Counted from the stretch's first letter, positions 8,324-18,022 are shown. The stretch: DNA of 64,000 bases from Halocalculus aciditolerans (GCF_014647475.1 NZ_BMPG01000001.1:434001-498000); one strand, 5' to 3'. Program-made: numbers and translations. Notes: generated by a model from the letters alone, not told the origin.

Positions 8324-8553
8324 GTTGGACCCAGATTCTGTACGGCGGCAGATATCGAAACTAATTCTACATTACGGAGGTAGTCTCTGACCATTAAATA
8401 ACAACCAATTGATTGTTCTGCTTGCTCTTAGTGGTCTGCCCGCTCCTAGCCCGGCAGCTGGTTTCTACGGCTGTTCGACGCACGGAAAGGAGGACAACAC
8501 CGGCCGCCCGCGGATCCCGAGTCGTTAATCCCCGTGCCCCCGAAGCCGCCTGC

Positions 8554-9144
8554 ATGGAGCATATGGAGGGGCTCGACGTCGCCGGGTGTACGAAGTGCGC
8601 AGACCTCGTGGAGTCTCGCTCGCGAATCGTGAACGGCGTCGGCCCTGAGGACGCCGAGGTGGTGTTCGTCGGGGAGGCACCGGGCGCGAACGAGGACGAG
8701 CAGGGCGAGCCGTTCGTCGGGCGCTCCGGGACGGTGCTCGACGACGCGCTCCGCGACGTCGGGCTGGCGCGTGCGGACGTCCGCATCACGAACTGCGTGC
8801 GGTGTCGGCCGCCGGAGAACCGCGACCCGACGAAGGAGGAACTCGCGAACTGCCGGCCGTACCTCGAAGCGGAACTCGAAGCCGTCGACCCCGAAGCCGT
8901 GGTGACGCTCGGGAAAGTCCCCAGCCAGCACCTGCTCGGCCGCGACGTCGCCGTGACCTCGGAGGCGGGGAGCGTGGAAACCGTCACGTTCGGCGACGCG
9001 AAACTCGACGTGCTCGTGTGCGTGCATCCGGCGGCGACGCTCTACGACCGGAGCCAAGAGGAGACGTTCGCGTCGACCATCGAGAAAGCGGCGACGATGG
9101 CGGGCACGGGCGAGAGCGGGCAGTCGACCCTCGGCGACTGGTAG
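8554..9144 (+). CDS. udg: type-4 (iron-sulfur) uracil-DNA glycosylase
   Basis: The 196-residue enzyme removes uracil from DNA to start base excision repair. Motif A is VFVGEAPGANEDEQGEPFVG (38-57). Motif B is HPAATL near 152-157. Cys12, Cys15, Cys84 and Cys100 have the spacing of the 4Fe-4S ligands of family 4. The C-terminus QSTLGDW is as in archaeal homologues. ATG 8563 is a possible alternative start. A 5' fragment of a second copy lies at 7628. Confidence 0.93.
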   Translation: MEHMEGLDVAGCTKCADLVESRSRIVNGVGPEDAEVVFVGEAPGANEDEQGEPFVGRSGTVLDDALRDVGLARADVRITNCVRCRPPENRDPTKEELANCRPYLEAELEAVDPEAVVTLGKVPSQHLLGRDVAVTSEAGSVETVTFGDAKLDVLVCVHPAATLYDRSQEETFASTIEKAATMAGTGESGQSTLGDW

Positions 9145-9160
9145 GGCTGGGCTGGCGCGC

Positions 9161-10180
9161 TCAGGCGTCCTCGCGTGTCCCGCGGCCGAGCCACTTGTTC
9201 AGGTCGCCGAGGCTCCGGATGACGTCGAGGACGCCCTTGCCTTCGGTCTCCCCGGGGCGGAGGCGCGCGCGGATGCGGGAGGACGCGAGCTCGACGGCGA
9301 CGACGATGAAGACGACCATGATGAGGCCGGCGGCGGCCTGTGCGTACGCGCTCTGCGTCCCGAAGTTGATCTTCAACTGGATGTACTGGCCGAGGCCGCC
9401 CGCGCCGACGACGCCGAGGCTGATGGCGGCGCGCGTGTTGATCTCCGCGATGTAGAGCGTCCATGCGATGAACGAGGTCGAGACCTGACTGAGCATCCCG
9501 AAGACGACGGTCTGGGCGCGGGACGCGCCCGTCGAGTTGATGGCTTCGATGGGGCCGTCTTGGATCTCCTCGAGCTCGTCCGTGAAGAGGCGGCCCATGT
9601 TCCCGATGGTGTCGACGGCGATGGCGAGGATAGCGGCTTTCGCGGAGACGCCGAGGAGCGGGATGAAGATGAGGATCCAGACGAGCGCCGGGATGGCGCG
9701 GATCGTGCTCATCGTCCCGCGGAAGACGAAGTTCCACGGGTAGGGCGTCACGCGCTCGCTCCCGAGGATGCCGAAGAAGAGCGCGAGCGGGAAGCCGAGG
9801 ACGGTCCCCGTGAACCCGACGATGACGGTGGTCGCGGCGGCGGCGGTGAGCACGCTCCCGCTCGACGCCTGACTCATGACCCCCGTCACGATGCTGCCGG
9901 GGTGGAGGAGGGAGTACCAGAGTGCGCTGAAGCCGTGGATGCCGTTCTCGCCGGCGTTCTTCGTCGCGAGGGTGAAGTCGACGAAGTCCGGGCGGAGGAA
10001 CGCGCCGACGAACGCCCACCACTGGTCGAACTGGCGGACGACCTCCGCGACGGTGAATCCGACGTAAGTCATGCCGAGCGCGGTGAGCACGAGCACGACG
10101 ACGATGCCGACGACGGTCGCGACGCGCCGGCGGAACTGCGCGCGTTCGAGCGCGTTCCGGACGCGAGTGACGTCGTCCAT
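9161..10180 (-). CDS. phnE: phosphonate/phosphate ABC transporter permease PhnE
   Basis: The 339-residue inner-membrane permease has about six helices and the coupling loop region EEIQDGPIEAINSTGASRAQ that contacts the ATPase. PhnE-type features include the Val-rich first helix (about 21-41) and GTVLGFPLALFFGILGSE. Its ATG directly follows the phnC stop codon (TAG then ATG), so expression is coupled. It forms an importer with the two upstream genes. Confidence 0.9.
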   Translation of the reverse strand: MDDVTRVRNALERAQFRRRVATVVGIVVVLVLTALGMTYVGFTVAEVVRQFDQWWAFVGAFLRPDFVDFTLATKNAGENGIHGFSALWYSLLHPGSIVTGVMSQASSGSVLTAAAATTVIVGFTGTVLGFPLALFFGILGSERVTPYPWNFVFRGTMSTIRAIPALVWILIFIPLLGVSAKAAILAIAVDTIGNMGRLFTDELEEIQDGPIEAINSTGASRAQTVVFGMLSQVSTSFIAWTLYIAEINTRAAISLGVVGAGGLGQYIQLKINFGTQSAYAQAAAGLIMVVFIVVAVELASSRIRARLRPGETEGKGVLDVIRSLGDLNKWLGRGTREDA

Positions 10181-10939
10181 CTAGGCCTCCGCGAGGTGAT
10201 CGGCGGGCGATTCGCTCTCGTCGCTGTCGTAGTAGATGCGGTCGACGACGTCCATCGTGAGGTCGTCGGGGCCGCCGTCGAAGACGACCTCGCCGTCGCG
10301 CAGGCCGATGAAGCGCTCGCCGAACTCGCGGGCAATGTTCACCTGGTGGAGGCTGACGATAGACGTGAGGTCGCGTTCGTCGGCGGCGCGCTTGAGGTAT
10401 CGCATCACTTCCTCGGCGGCCTTCGGGTCGAGGCTCGCGACGGGTTCGTCTGCGAGGAGGAGCGCGGGGTTCTGAGTGAGGGCGCGGGCGATGCCGACGC
10501 GCTGTTGTTGCCCGCCGGACATCGAGCCGACGCGCTGGCTCGCCTCGTCGAGGAGGCCGACGGTGTCGAGCGCCTCGAGCGCCATCTCCTTGTCCGCGTC
10601 GTCGTAGCGCGTGAGGACGCTCGAGAGGAACGACGTCCGGCTGAGCGCGCCGGTGAGCGCGTTTCGGTACGCGCTCATCGACTCGACGAGGTAGTGCATC
10701 TGGAAGACCATCGCGACGTCCGCACGCGTCCCCGTGATCGCCTCGTCGCCGATCGCTATTCCGCCCTCGGTCGGGCTGGTGAGGCCGTTGAGGATGCGGA
10801 GGAGTGTGGACTTCCCCGCGCCCGACGGGCCGAGGAGCACGACGAACTCGCCGTCGGGCACCTCGAACGTCGCGTCGTCGAGGGCCACGGTGTCCTCGCC
10901 GTAGACCTTCCGAACGTGATCCGCGGTTACTTTCGCCAT
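10181..10939 (-). CDS. phnC: phosphonate/phosphate ABC transporter ATP-binding protein PhnC
   Basis: The 252-residue ATPase energises import. Walker A is GPSGAGKS (37-44), the signature is MSGGQQQRVGIARAL, Walker B is LLLADEPVASLDP, and the switch His lies in VSLHQVNIARE. The combination and the gene order phnD-phnC-phnE identify it. It is the middle gene of the operon; the 84-nt gap after phnD carries no strong signal. Confidence 0.92.
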   Translation of the reverse strand: MAKVTADHVRKVYGEDTVALDDATFEVPDGEFVVLLGPSGAGKSTLLRILNGLTSPTEGGIAIGDEAITGTRADVAMVFQMHYLVESMSAYRNALTGALSRTSFLSSVLTRYDDADKEMALEALDTVGLLDEASQRVGSMSGGQQQRVGIARALTQNPALLLADEPVASLDPKAAEEVMRYLKRAADERDLTSIVSLHQVNIAREFGERFIGLRDGEVVFDGGPDDLTMDVVDRIYYDSDESESPADHLAEA

Positions 10940-11023
10940 CGTGAACTGTGTGGTGAGTGGTTCGGGGAACCCGTCAAATCCTTCGGTTTTCGAAGTGAAG
11001 CGTATCCGCGCTCCCGGGAGTGG

Positions 11024-11953
11024 TTAGCTCTTGAAGACGTCTTCGCCGTAGCCGAGTTCGTTCGCCATGTCGATCACCGGCTGGTAGGTGTCGACGCCGC
11101 GCTTTCGCACGCCGTCGAACCAGATGTCGTCCTCCGTGCCCTTCTCGCCGTCCTCGCCGTAGTACATCGAGTCGGGCGCAGTCGTGAAGGCCTCGGTGAT
11201 CTTCGTCTTCTCCTCGTCGGAGAGCGTCGGGCTGACGATGAGCGGGGCGCGCGGGATGTTCTTCCGCGTGTCGAGTTCGCGGACGCCGTCGACGTACTCG
11301 CTGTCCTCGCCGCGGACGATGAAGTAGCCGACGCCGGCGGCGTCCGCCTGGTCGTTGAGGAGCGCCTGCTTCGCGCTGGCGTGACTCGACCAGTTCGGCG
11401 TGAAGTCGGCGCCCTTCTCGCTTCCCGGGGAGTCGGGAATCGAGAGGCCGGCCTGCTTTAGCATGTAGAGCGGGTAGAGGGAGCCGGACGCGGAGAGCGC
11501 GTCGGCGAGCGCGACCGTCTTCCCCTCGAGGTCGGAGAGCCGTTCGATGTCGGAGTCCTCCCGCGTGACGATGACGCTCCGGTACGTCCAGGAGCCGTAG
11601 GCGTGCCGCTGGAGGATGATGTCGGCCTTGTCCGTGTTCACGCCGAGCGCGGCGGCGAACGGCCCCGTCTCGGCGACGTCCGCGGTGCCCGAGTTCATCG
11701 CGGTGAGCGTCGCGGAGTAGTTCGCCGCGTACTTCGCGTCCACCGTGTCGACGCTGTCGATGTACGAGTTCAGCCGCTCCTTGACGGGCTGATACTGCGC
11801 CATCATCTGATCCTGCGGCTCCGTCGGAGACATGAGGAACTTGATCTTCCCGTCACCGTACGCCTGCTCGCCGAAGTTCCCGATACAACCGGCCGTGAGG
11901 CCGAGCGCACCGGCCGCGCCAGCCGACTTGAGGAAGGTACGCCGTTGGACCAT
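11024..11953 (-). CDS. phnD: phosphonate/phosphate ABC transporter substrate-binding protein PhnD
   Basis: The 309-residue binding protein starts with a Tat-type signal (RRTFLK) and a lipobox ending LTAGC, so it is exported folded and lipid-anchored outside the membrane. The mature part has the PhnD motif AETGPFAAALGVN, and SWTYRSVIVTREDSDI. It delivers phosphonate, phosphite or phosphate to PhnCE; the ligand cannot be decided from sequence. It is the first gene of the operon, with a TATA element just upstream. Confidence 0.9.
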   Translation of the reverse strand: MVQRRTFLKSAGAAGALGLTAGCIGNFGEQAYGDGKIKFLMSPTEPQDQMMAQYQPVKERLNSYIDSVDTVDAKYAANYSATLTAMNSGTADVAETGPFAAALGVNTDKADIILQRHAYGSWTYRSVIVTREDSDIERLSDLEGKTVALADALSASGSLYPLYMLKQAGLSIPDSPGSEKGADFTPNWSSHASAKQALLNDQADAAGVGYFIVRGEDSEYVDGVRELDTRKNIPRAPLIVSPTLSDEEKTKITEAFTTAPDSMYYGEDGEKGTEDDIWFDGVRKRGVDTYQPVIDMANELGYGEDVFKS

Positions 11954-11984
11954 TGGATTCGTCTCACAGATTCGACAGACGCCC

Positions 11985-11990
11985 GATAAA
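11985..11990 (-). promoter_or_regulatory. TATA element of phnD; AT-rich divergent intergenic region
   Basis: On the minus strand TTTATC lies about 32-37 nt before the phnD ATG, giving a very short leader. The adjoining 11999-12033 is strikingly AT-rich (several TATA-like words on both strands) and is the likely control region between phnD and hisH. No phosphate-box repeat is evident. Confidence 0.5.
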
Positions 11991-12112
11991 TGTTTCTATC
12001 GTGAATAAATAGGGGTATATATTTCTATTAATACCCACGTTCCTGTCGTGGCCGTCCGGCCTCCGCCGCGTGGAGGGAAAACCACTTGCCGCCTTCCCTC
12101 AACTAAGCACGT

Positions 12113-12808
12113 ATGAGTACGCACGCGACCCGGACGGCCGAGGACGCCGACGCGGACGCGGCCGTCGTCGTCGTCGACTACGGCCTCGGGAACCTCCGGA
12201 GCGTCGTCCGCGGCCTCGAACGCGCCGGCGCGACCGTCGCCGTCACCGACGACCCCGACGAACTCGCGACCGCCGACGGCGTCGTCCTCCCCGGCGTCGG
12301 CGCATTCTCCGAGGGGATGGAGAACGCCGGGCCCTTCCGCGACGCCATCCACGACGCCGCCGACGCCGGCACGCCCGTCTTCGGCATCTGCCTCGGCATG
12401 CAGATGCTCTTAGACGAGAGCGAGGAGTCCGACGGCGCGGGCATGGGTGACGCCTCCGGCCTCGGCCTCGTCCCCGGCCGCAACGTCCGCTTCAGCGAGG
12501 AGCAAACCGTCCCGCACATGGGCTGGAACGAACTCCGCGTCGAACGCGACCACCCGCTCGTCACCGGCGTCGACGGCGGCTCCGGTGGCTCCGTCGACGG
12601 CGAGTTCGCCTACTTCGTCCACTCCTACTACGCCGTCCCGGACGACGACGAGCACGTCGTCGCCACCACCGACTACGGCACCGAGTTCGCCAGCATCGTC
12701 GCGAACTCCGAGGGCAACGTCTTCGGCACCCAGTTCCACCCCGAGAAATCCGGCGAGACGGGCCTGACCATCCTCCGGAACTTCGTCGACATCTGCGCCC
12801 AGCCGTAG
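12113..12808 (+). CDS. hisH: imidazole glycerol phosphate synthase glutaminase subunit HisH
   Basis: The 231-residue class I amidotransferase releases ammonia from glutamine for HisF in histidine synthesis. The nucleophile is Cys93 in GICLGMQML; His209 and Glu211 lie in GTQFHPEKSG. VDYGLGNLRSV (21-31) is the conserved start. About 17 acidic, Ala-rich residues precede it and are longer than usual. hisF is not adjacent; haloarchaeal his genes are commonly scattered. Confidence 0.95.
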   Translation: MSTHATRTAEDADADAAVVVVDYGLGNLRSVVRGLERAGATVAVTDDPDELATADGVVLPGVGAFSEGMENAGPFRDAIHDAADAGTPVFGICLGMQMLLDESEESDGAGMGDASGLGLVPGRNVRFSEEQTVPHMGWNELRVERDHPLVTGVDGGSGGSVDGEFAYFVHSYYAVPDDDEHVVATTDYGTEFASIVANSEGNVFGTQFHPEKSGETGLTILRNFVDICAQP

Positions 12809-12875
12809 GCTCCGGGGCTCTCGCTCGACTCCGGTGAGCAGCTATCGCGGGCATCGTCACCGAATCACCGCGCTA

Positions 12876-12953
12876 CCGCCGCTCTCCGGCGGGTTCGCGG
12901 CGATTCCGGCGGTCCGTTTCGCGGTGGCTCCGGCGGTCCGTCTCGCCGTGGCG
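12876..12953. repeat. short imperfect tandem repeat upstream of the metallo-hydrolase gene
   Basis: Three units of about 24 bp follow one another, each beginning tccggcgg and ending in a tcgc-type word (second and third units are about 90% identical). The tract ends some 35 bp before ATG 12988 and lies over the expected promoter. Confidence 0.55.
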
Positions 12954-12987
12954 AACGTTTTTGCGCGCGGCGCGCGCCACTCTTTGT

Positions 12988-13893
12988 ATGGCAATCGGCG
13001 ACGTCTTCGGGGTCGAATCGTTGGACGACGTGCACTACGTCGACACGGGCATGTACGACGTCGCGGAGTACGGCGCGGTCTACGTCGTGGACGCGGAGCG
13101 CCCCGCAGTCGTCGACACGGGCGTCGGGACGAACTACGAGCGCATCCTCGACGCGATCGAGGAAGTGGGGCTCGCCGTGGAGGACATCGAGGCGATTCTG
13201 GTGACGCACGTCCACCTCGACCACGCGGGCGGCGCGGGCTTCCTCGCCGCCGAGACGGGCGCGGACGTCTACGTCCACGAAATCGGCGGCCGCCACCTCG
13301 TGGACCCGAGCGCACTGGTTCAGGGGACGAAGCGCGCGGTCGGCGACCAGTGGCAGTTCTACGTCGAGCCGAAACCCGTCCCCGAGGACCAGGTCGTCGA
13401 GGTCTCGGGCGGCGACAGCGTCGACCTGGGCGACCGGACGATGGACGTCGTGCACGTCCCGGGCCACGCGCCCCACCAGGTCGCGTACCACGACCGGCGC
13501 GCGAACGCGGTGTACGTCGCGGACGCCGCGGGCATCTGGATTCCCGCGGAGGAGCGCGTGCGGGAGACGAGTCCGCCCTCCGACTTCGACCTCGAGCAGT
13601 GCCTCGACGACGTCGAGACGCTCCGCGGCCTCGACGCCGACGTGCTCTGCTACCCGCACTTCGGGCCGGTCGACGACACGAGCGTCCTCGACGACTACGA
13701 GGACGTGCTCACTGACTGGGTGGAGCGCGTCGCCGCGAAGCGCGCGGAACTCGAAGACGACGAGGCGGTCGTCGAGTACTTCGCCGAGCACAACGACGTC
13801 GAGGGCGTCTGGGACGACCTGAAGGCGCGCGAGGAGACCGCGATGAACGTCCGCGGCGTCCTCCTCTCCCTCGATAGACAGGAGGAACGATGA
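12988..13893 (+). CDS. metallo-beta-lactamase fold hydrolase (MBL family)
   Basis: The 301-residue enzyme carries THVHLDHAGG (73-82, two-metal site), HVPGHAPHQVAY and VADAAGIWIPAE, with a final His in CYPHFGP. Gene overlap is ATGA with the acyl-CoA ligase downstream, so the two are co-translated. This suggests a thioesterase or glyoxalase-type role on an acyl or lactone substrate, but that is inference. ATG 12988 is preferred over an upstream frame that begins in low-complexity sequence. Confidence 0.82.
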   Translation: MAIGDVFGVESLDDVHYVDTGMYDVAEYGAVYVVDAERPAVVDTGVGTNYERILDAIEEVGLAVEDIEAILVTHVHLDHAGGAGFLAAETGADVYVHEIGGRHLVDPSALVQGTKRAVGDQWQFYVEPKPVPEDQVVEVSGGDSVDLGDRTMDVVHVPGHAPHQVAYHDRRANAVYVADAAGIWIPAEERVRETSPPSDFDLEQCLDDVETLRGLDADVLCYPHFGPVDDTSVLDDYEDVLTDWVERVAAKRAELEDDEAVVEYFAEHNDVEGVWDDLKAREETAMNVRGVLLSLDRQEER

Positions 13894-15848
13894 CCGACCG
13901 ACGCGCGCTCGAACGCGACGCCTACGAGGACGAACCGACGGACACGACGCTCTACGGCCTCCTCGCGAACGCCGCCGACGAGTTCCCCGACCGGCCCGCC
14001 GCCGGCATCAAGGGCGGCGTCTACGACCGCTCGCTCGACCCGCTCCCCGGCCCGGCTGACGGCGAGTACGCCGACTTCTCCTATCGCGAGTTCCACGGCG
14101 TCGTCCGCCGGCTCGCCGCCGGCTTCCGCGACCTCGGCGTCCGCCCCGGCGACCGCGTCGCCGTCTTCGCGCACACCCGCGTCGAGTGGGCGCTCTGTGA
14201 CTTCGCGCTCCTCGCCGCCGGCGCGACCGTCGTCACCATCTACCCCTCCTCCTCGACGAAACAGGTCGCTCACCTCCTCTCGGACAGCGGCGCGACCGTC
14301 GCCGTCGCCGAGAACGACGCGCTCGCGGACCGCGTCGCCGACACCGACTTCGACGGGACGACCGTGACGATGGACGCCCGCCCCGCGCCCGAGCGCGACG
14401 CGGCGGACGCGGAGACCGACCCGACGGACACAGAGACCGACCCGACCGCGCCGACACCGGCGTCGGGCGTGCGGACGCTCGGCGACGTCTACGACCGCGG
14501 CGAGCGCGACCCCGACCTCCCCGGCGTCAACCCCCGCAGCGTCGCCACCATCATCTACACCTCCGGGACGACCGGCCGGCCGAAGGGCGTCGAACTCACC
14601 CACCGGAACATCGTCGCGAACGTCGCGCAGTGCCGCGCGCGGTTCGCCGCGAGCGACGAGGGCGGCGTCGACGAAACCTCGGTGCAGCTCTCCTTCCTCC
14701 CGCTCAGCCACGTCTTCGAGCGCACCGCCGGCCACTTCCTCATGTTCGCCTCCGGCGCGCACGTCTGCTACGCGGAGTCCGCGGACACCCTCCGCGAGGA
14801 CTTCGGCCTCGTGAACCCGACGACGGTGACGAGCGTCCCGCGCGTCTACGAGAAACTCTACGACACCGCCCGCAAGCAAGCCACCGACTCCGACGTCCGC
14901 CAGCGCATCTTCGACTGGGCCGTCGACGTCGCCCGCGCCTACTTCTACGCCGACGCGCCCGGCCTCGCCCTCCGCGCGAAACACGCCGTCGCCGACCGCC
15001 TCGTCTACGCGAAAATCCGCGACGCCATCGGCGGGAACCTCGAGTTCGCCATCTCCGGCGGCGGCAGCCTCGACCCCGACCTCGCCGCGCTCTACCACGG
15101 CATGGGCGTCTCCATCCTCGAAGGATACGGCCTCACCGAGACCAGCCCCGTCCTCGCCGTGAACCCCATCGACGACCCCCAGGTCGGCACCGTCGGCCCC
15201 GCCGTCGTCGACACCGAACTGAAAGTCGACCCCGCCGCCGCCACCGAAGAACAACGCGTCGACGCCGACGGCGAGGCCGGCGAACTCCTCGCCCGCGGCC
15301 CCCAGGTCTTCGCCGGCTACCGCGGCCTCCCCGAGGAGACCGAACTCGCCTTTACCAGCGAGGGCTTCTTCCGCACCGGCGACGTCGTCGACATCCACCC
15401 CGACGGCTACGTCGAGTTCCTCGAACGCGCCAAACAACTCCTCAAACTCTCCACCGGCAAGATGGTGCCCCCCGGCCCCATCGAGGACGCCTTCTCCACG
15501 AGCAACCTCGTCGAACAAGCCCTCGTCATCGGCGACGGCCACAAGTTCGTCGCCGCGCTCCTCGTCCCCAGCTACGACGGCCTCCAGCGCCGCGCCGACC
15601 GCGAAGGCGTCGACCTCCCCGAAGCCCCCGCCGACGTCTGCCGCGACGACACCGTCCGCGCGTGGATCGCCGACGACGTCGACACCGTCAACGAGGACTT
15701 CGAGCGGTTCGAACGCATCAAGAAATTCACCCTCGTCCCCGAGGAGTTCACCGAAGCGAACGGCCTCCTCACCCCCACCATGAAGAAGAAACGCCGCGAG
15801 ATACTCGCCAAATACGGCGACGAAATCGACGCGATATACGACGCGTAA
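13890..15848 (+). CDS. long-chain acyl-CoA synthetase (AMP-forming)
   Basis: The 652-residue enzyme of the ANL family activates fatty acids to acyl-CoA through an acyl-adenylate. The P-loop IIYTSGTTGRPKGVELTHRN lies near 221-240; the adenine motif is YGLTETSP (about 413); the hinge motif is GYVEFLERAKQLLKLSTGK with catalytic Lys near 530. KGGVYDRSLDPLPGP at 35-50 and an acidic insert near 160-195 are unusual. It overlaps the upstream MBL gene by 4 nt. Confidence 0.9.
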   Translation: MTDRRALERDAYEDEPTDTTLYGLLANAADEFPDRPAAGIKGGVYDRSLDPLPGPADGEYADFSYREFHGVVRRLAAGFRDLGVRPGDRVAVFAHTRVEWALCDFALLAAGATVVTIYPSSSTKQVAHLLSDSGATVAVAENDALADRVADTDFDGTTVTMDARPAPERDAADAETDPTDTETDPTAPTPASGVRTLGDVYDRGERDPDLPGVNPRSVATIIYTSGTTGRPKGVELTHRNIVANVAQCRARFAASDEGGVDETSVQLSFLPLSHVFERTAGHFLMFASGAHVCYAESADTLREDFGLVNPTTVTSVPRVYEKLYDTARKQATDSDVRQRIFDWAVDVARAYFYADAPGLALRAKHAVADRLVYAKIRDAIGGNLEFAISGGGSLDPDLAALYHGMGVSILEGYGLTETSPVLAVNPIDDPQVGTVGPAVVDTELKVDPAAATEEQRVDADGEAGELLARGPQVFAGYRGLPEETELAFTSEGFFRTGDVVDIHPDGYVEFLERAKQLLKLSTGKMVPPGPIEDAFSTSNLVEQALVIGDGHKFVAALLVPSYDGLQRRADREGVDLPEAPADVCRDDTVRAWIADDVDTVNEDFERFERIKKFTLVPEEFTEANGLLTPTMKKKRREILAKYGDEIDAIYDA

Positions 15849-15919
15849 GCCGCGCATAGACCGAACACCACGGCCGGGGACCGCGCGAGGCCGCCGTGAC
15901 CGCCGCCGTCTCCCACGCA

Positions 15920-15925
15920 TTTATC
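15920..15925 (+). promoter_or_regulatory. TATA element fixing a leaderless GTG start
   Basis: TTTATC lies 26-31 nt before GTG 15951, the spacing for transcription that starts at the first codon. This supports GTG as the true start of the antiporter. Confidence 0.55.
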
Positions 15926-15950
15926 CTCCCTCCGTTCGAAGCGCCGGGCA

Positions 15951-17804
15951 GTGTCGGGCTCAGAACTCATCCCGTTGGTGGCGACGATCGTCGGCTTGGG
16001 CGTCGTCGCCCAGGTGCTCGCGGATAAGTACCGCGTGCCGAGCGTGCTCTTTCTCCTGCTCGCCGGGATTCTCGCCGGGCCCGAAGTCGCTGGGCTCGTG
16101 GACCCCGAGGCGTTCGGGAACGCGCTCTCGGCCATCGTCGGCCTGTCGGTCGCGATTATCGTCTTCGAGGGCGCGTTCCACCTGAAGCTCTCGAAGCTCC
16201 GACAGTCGCCACAGGAGACGCTGCGGCTCGTGACTGTCGGCGCGGTGCTCTCGCTCGTCGCGACCGCCGCCGTCGTCCACGTGCTCCTCGGCGCGCCGCT
16301 CGACCTCTCCTTCCTCATCGGCGCGCTCCTCGTCGCCACCGGACCGACGGTCATCACGCCGATTCTCGAAGTCGTTCCCGTGCGCGACCGCGTGAGCGCC
16401 GCGCTCGAAACGGAAGGCGTCGTGAACGACGTGACGGCCGCGATTCTCGCCGTCATCGCGTTCGAGGTCGTCCACGGCGGGTCGACGTCGATTCGCGGCG
16501 TCATCATCGAGTTCTCGACGCGCCTCGGCGTCGGCATCGCGGTCGGCCTCGTCCTCGCCGGCGTCGTCTGGTACGTCCTCAACCACATCGACCTCTCGGC
16601 GGGAGGCGCGCCGCAGAACGCCCGGATGATCGTTCTCGCCAGCGCGCTCGTCGCGTACGGCGCGGCCGACTGGATGCTCTCCGAAGCCGGCATCGCCGCC
16701 GTCGCGACCGCCGGCATCGTCCTCGGGAACGCCAACCTCCCCTACGAGGAGGACATCGAGTCGTTCAAGGGCGACATCACGCTCATCGTCCTCTCCTTCG
16801 TCTTCGTCACGCTCGCCGCGCTCCTCTCCATCGACGACCTGCTGCGACTCGGCATCGCCGGCCTCCTCATCGCCGTCCTCGTCGCCGTCGTCATCCGCCC
16901 CATCGTCGTCTACCTCTCCACCACCGGGAACCGCTTCACCTTCTCGGAGCGCGCGTTCATGAGCGCGGTCGCCCCCCGCGGCATCATTCCGGCGTCCGTC
17001 GCGACGCTCTTCGCCGTCCAGCTCCAGTCCAGCCAGCCGGCAGCAGCGAACACTCTCGTCGGCGTGGTCTTCCTCGTCATCGTCTTCACCGTCGTCTTAG
17101 AGGGTGGGCCCGCCAGACAGATTGCGGAATTCCTCGACGTCATACCAATGCGTGTCATCATCATCGGCGGCGGCACCGTCGGTCGCGAGCTCGCAGAGCG
17201 CCTCGAAGACCGCGGTGAGAACGTCGTCATCATCGAACGGGAGAAGAGCATGGTCGAAGTAGCGCGGAACGAGGGCTTCACCGTCCACGAAGGCGACGGG
17301 ACAGATACCGAGGTCCTCCGGTCGGCGGGCGCGGAGAACGCGAAGATCATGGTCGCCGCGACGGGCGACGACGACGCGAACCTCCTCGTCAGCCAGCTCG
17401 CCGACACCAAATTCGACGTGGAGACCATCATCGCGCGGGCGAACAACCCCGACAACGTCGCCGCGTTCGAAGACCTCGGCGTCCGCACCGTCTCCTCCGC
17501 GATGGCGACCGCGTGGGGCATCGACAACCTCATCGAGCGCCCCGCGCTCGCCACGTGGATGACGGAGCTCGGCCGCTCCGGCGACGTCCAGGAGATCGCC
17601 ATCACGAACGACGACGTCGTCGGCCTCACCGTCGCCGACCTCGACGAGCGCCTCCCCGGCGGCGTCATCGTCGCCCTCGTCGGCCGCGGCGGCGAGACGA
17701 ACGTCCCCGACCCCGAGTTCACCCTCCAGAAGGACGACCACCTCACCCTGCTCGGCCGCCGCGACGCCGTCCACGAAGCCCTCGAGATGTGCCGCGGCGA
17801 CTGA
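15951..17804 (+). CDS. cation/proton antiporter with C-terminal TrkA-N and TrkA-C domains
   Basis: The 617-residue protein has a CPA-type antiporter membrane domain of about 12 helices (residues 5-390) and a cytoplasmic RCK-type regulator. VATGPTVITPILEVVPVRDR and LETEGVVNDVTAAI are antiporter core motifs; ALETEGVVND holds the ion-site acid. TrkA-N starts at about 400 with VIIIGGGTVGRELAERL, a nucleotide-binding fold, and the TrkA-C ends at 617. It should exchange Na+ or K+ for H+ under nucleotide control. Confidence 0.88.
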   Translation: MSGSELIPLVATIVGLGVVAQVLADKYRVPSVLFLLLAGILAGPEVAGLVDPEAFGNALSAIVGLSVAIIVFEGAFHLKLSKLRQSPQETLRLVTVGAVLSLVATAAVVHVLLGAPLDLSFLIGALLVATGPTVITPILEVVPVRDRVSAALETEGVVNDVTAAILAVIAFEVVHGGSTSIRGVIIEFSTRLGVGIAVGLVLAGVVWYVLNHIDLSAGGAPQNARMIVLASALVAYGAADWMLSEAGIAAVATAGIVLGNANLPYEEDIESFKGDITLIVLSFVFVTLAALLSIDDLLRLGIAGLLIAVLVAVVIRPIVVYLSTTGNRFTFSERAFMSAVAPRGIIPASVATLFAVQLQSSQPAAANTLVGVVFLVIVFTVVLEGGPARQIAEFLDVIPMRVIIIGGGTVGRELAERLEDRGENVVIIEREKSMVEVARNEGFTVHEGDGTDTEVLRSAGAENAKIMVAATGDDDANLLVSQLADTKFDVETIIARANNPDNVAAFEDLGVRTVSSAMATAWGIDNLIERPALATWMTELGRSGDVQEIAITNDDVVGLTVADLDERLPGGVIVALVGRGGETNVPDPEFTLQKDDHLTLLGRRDAVHEALEMCRGD

Positions 17805-18022
17805 CCGGGCACGCGAACCACTCCTCGACCCACTGCGGTCCTCGACCGACACTTCTCGTCTCGTCCCCTCGTCGCGCACTTTTCGGTCACTCTGGTTCTC
17901 GTCGCGCACGGCCGCTCACGACGTAGCGACATCTGCACCGAGTGCGACGGCGGCTTCGCTGACCACGTCGGTCGGCATTCCGCGAAAAAACGGGAGGACG
18001 GCGCGCTTCGCGCGCCGAGAGT

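Noticed and set aside
9560-11461. 633-codon open frame on the plus strand across the phn operon
   Set aside because: It lies antisense to phnD, phnC and phnE, all intact with conserved motifs; long shadow frames are expected at this GC content.
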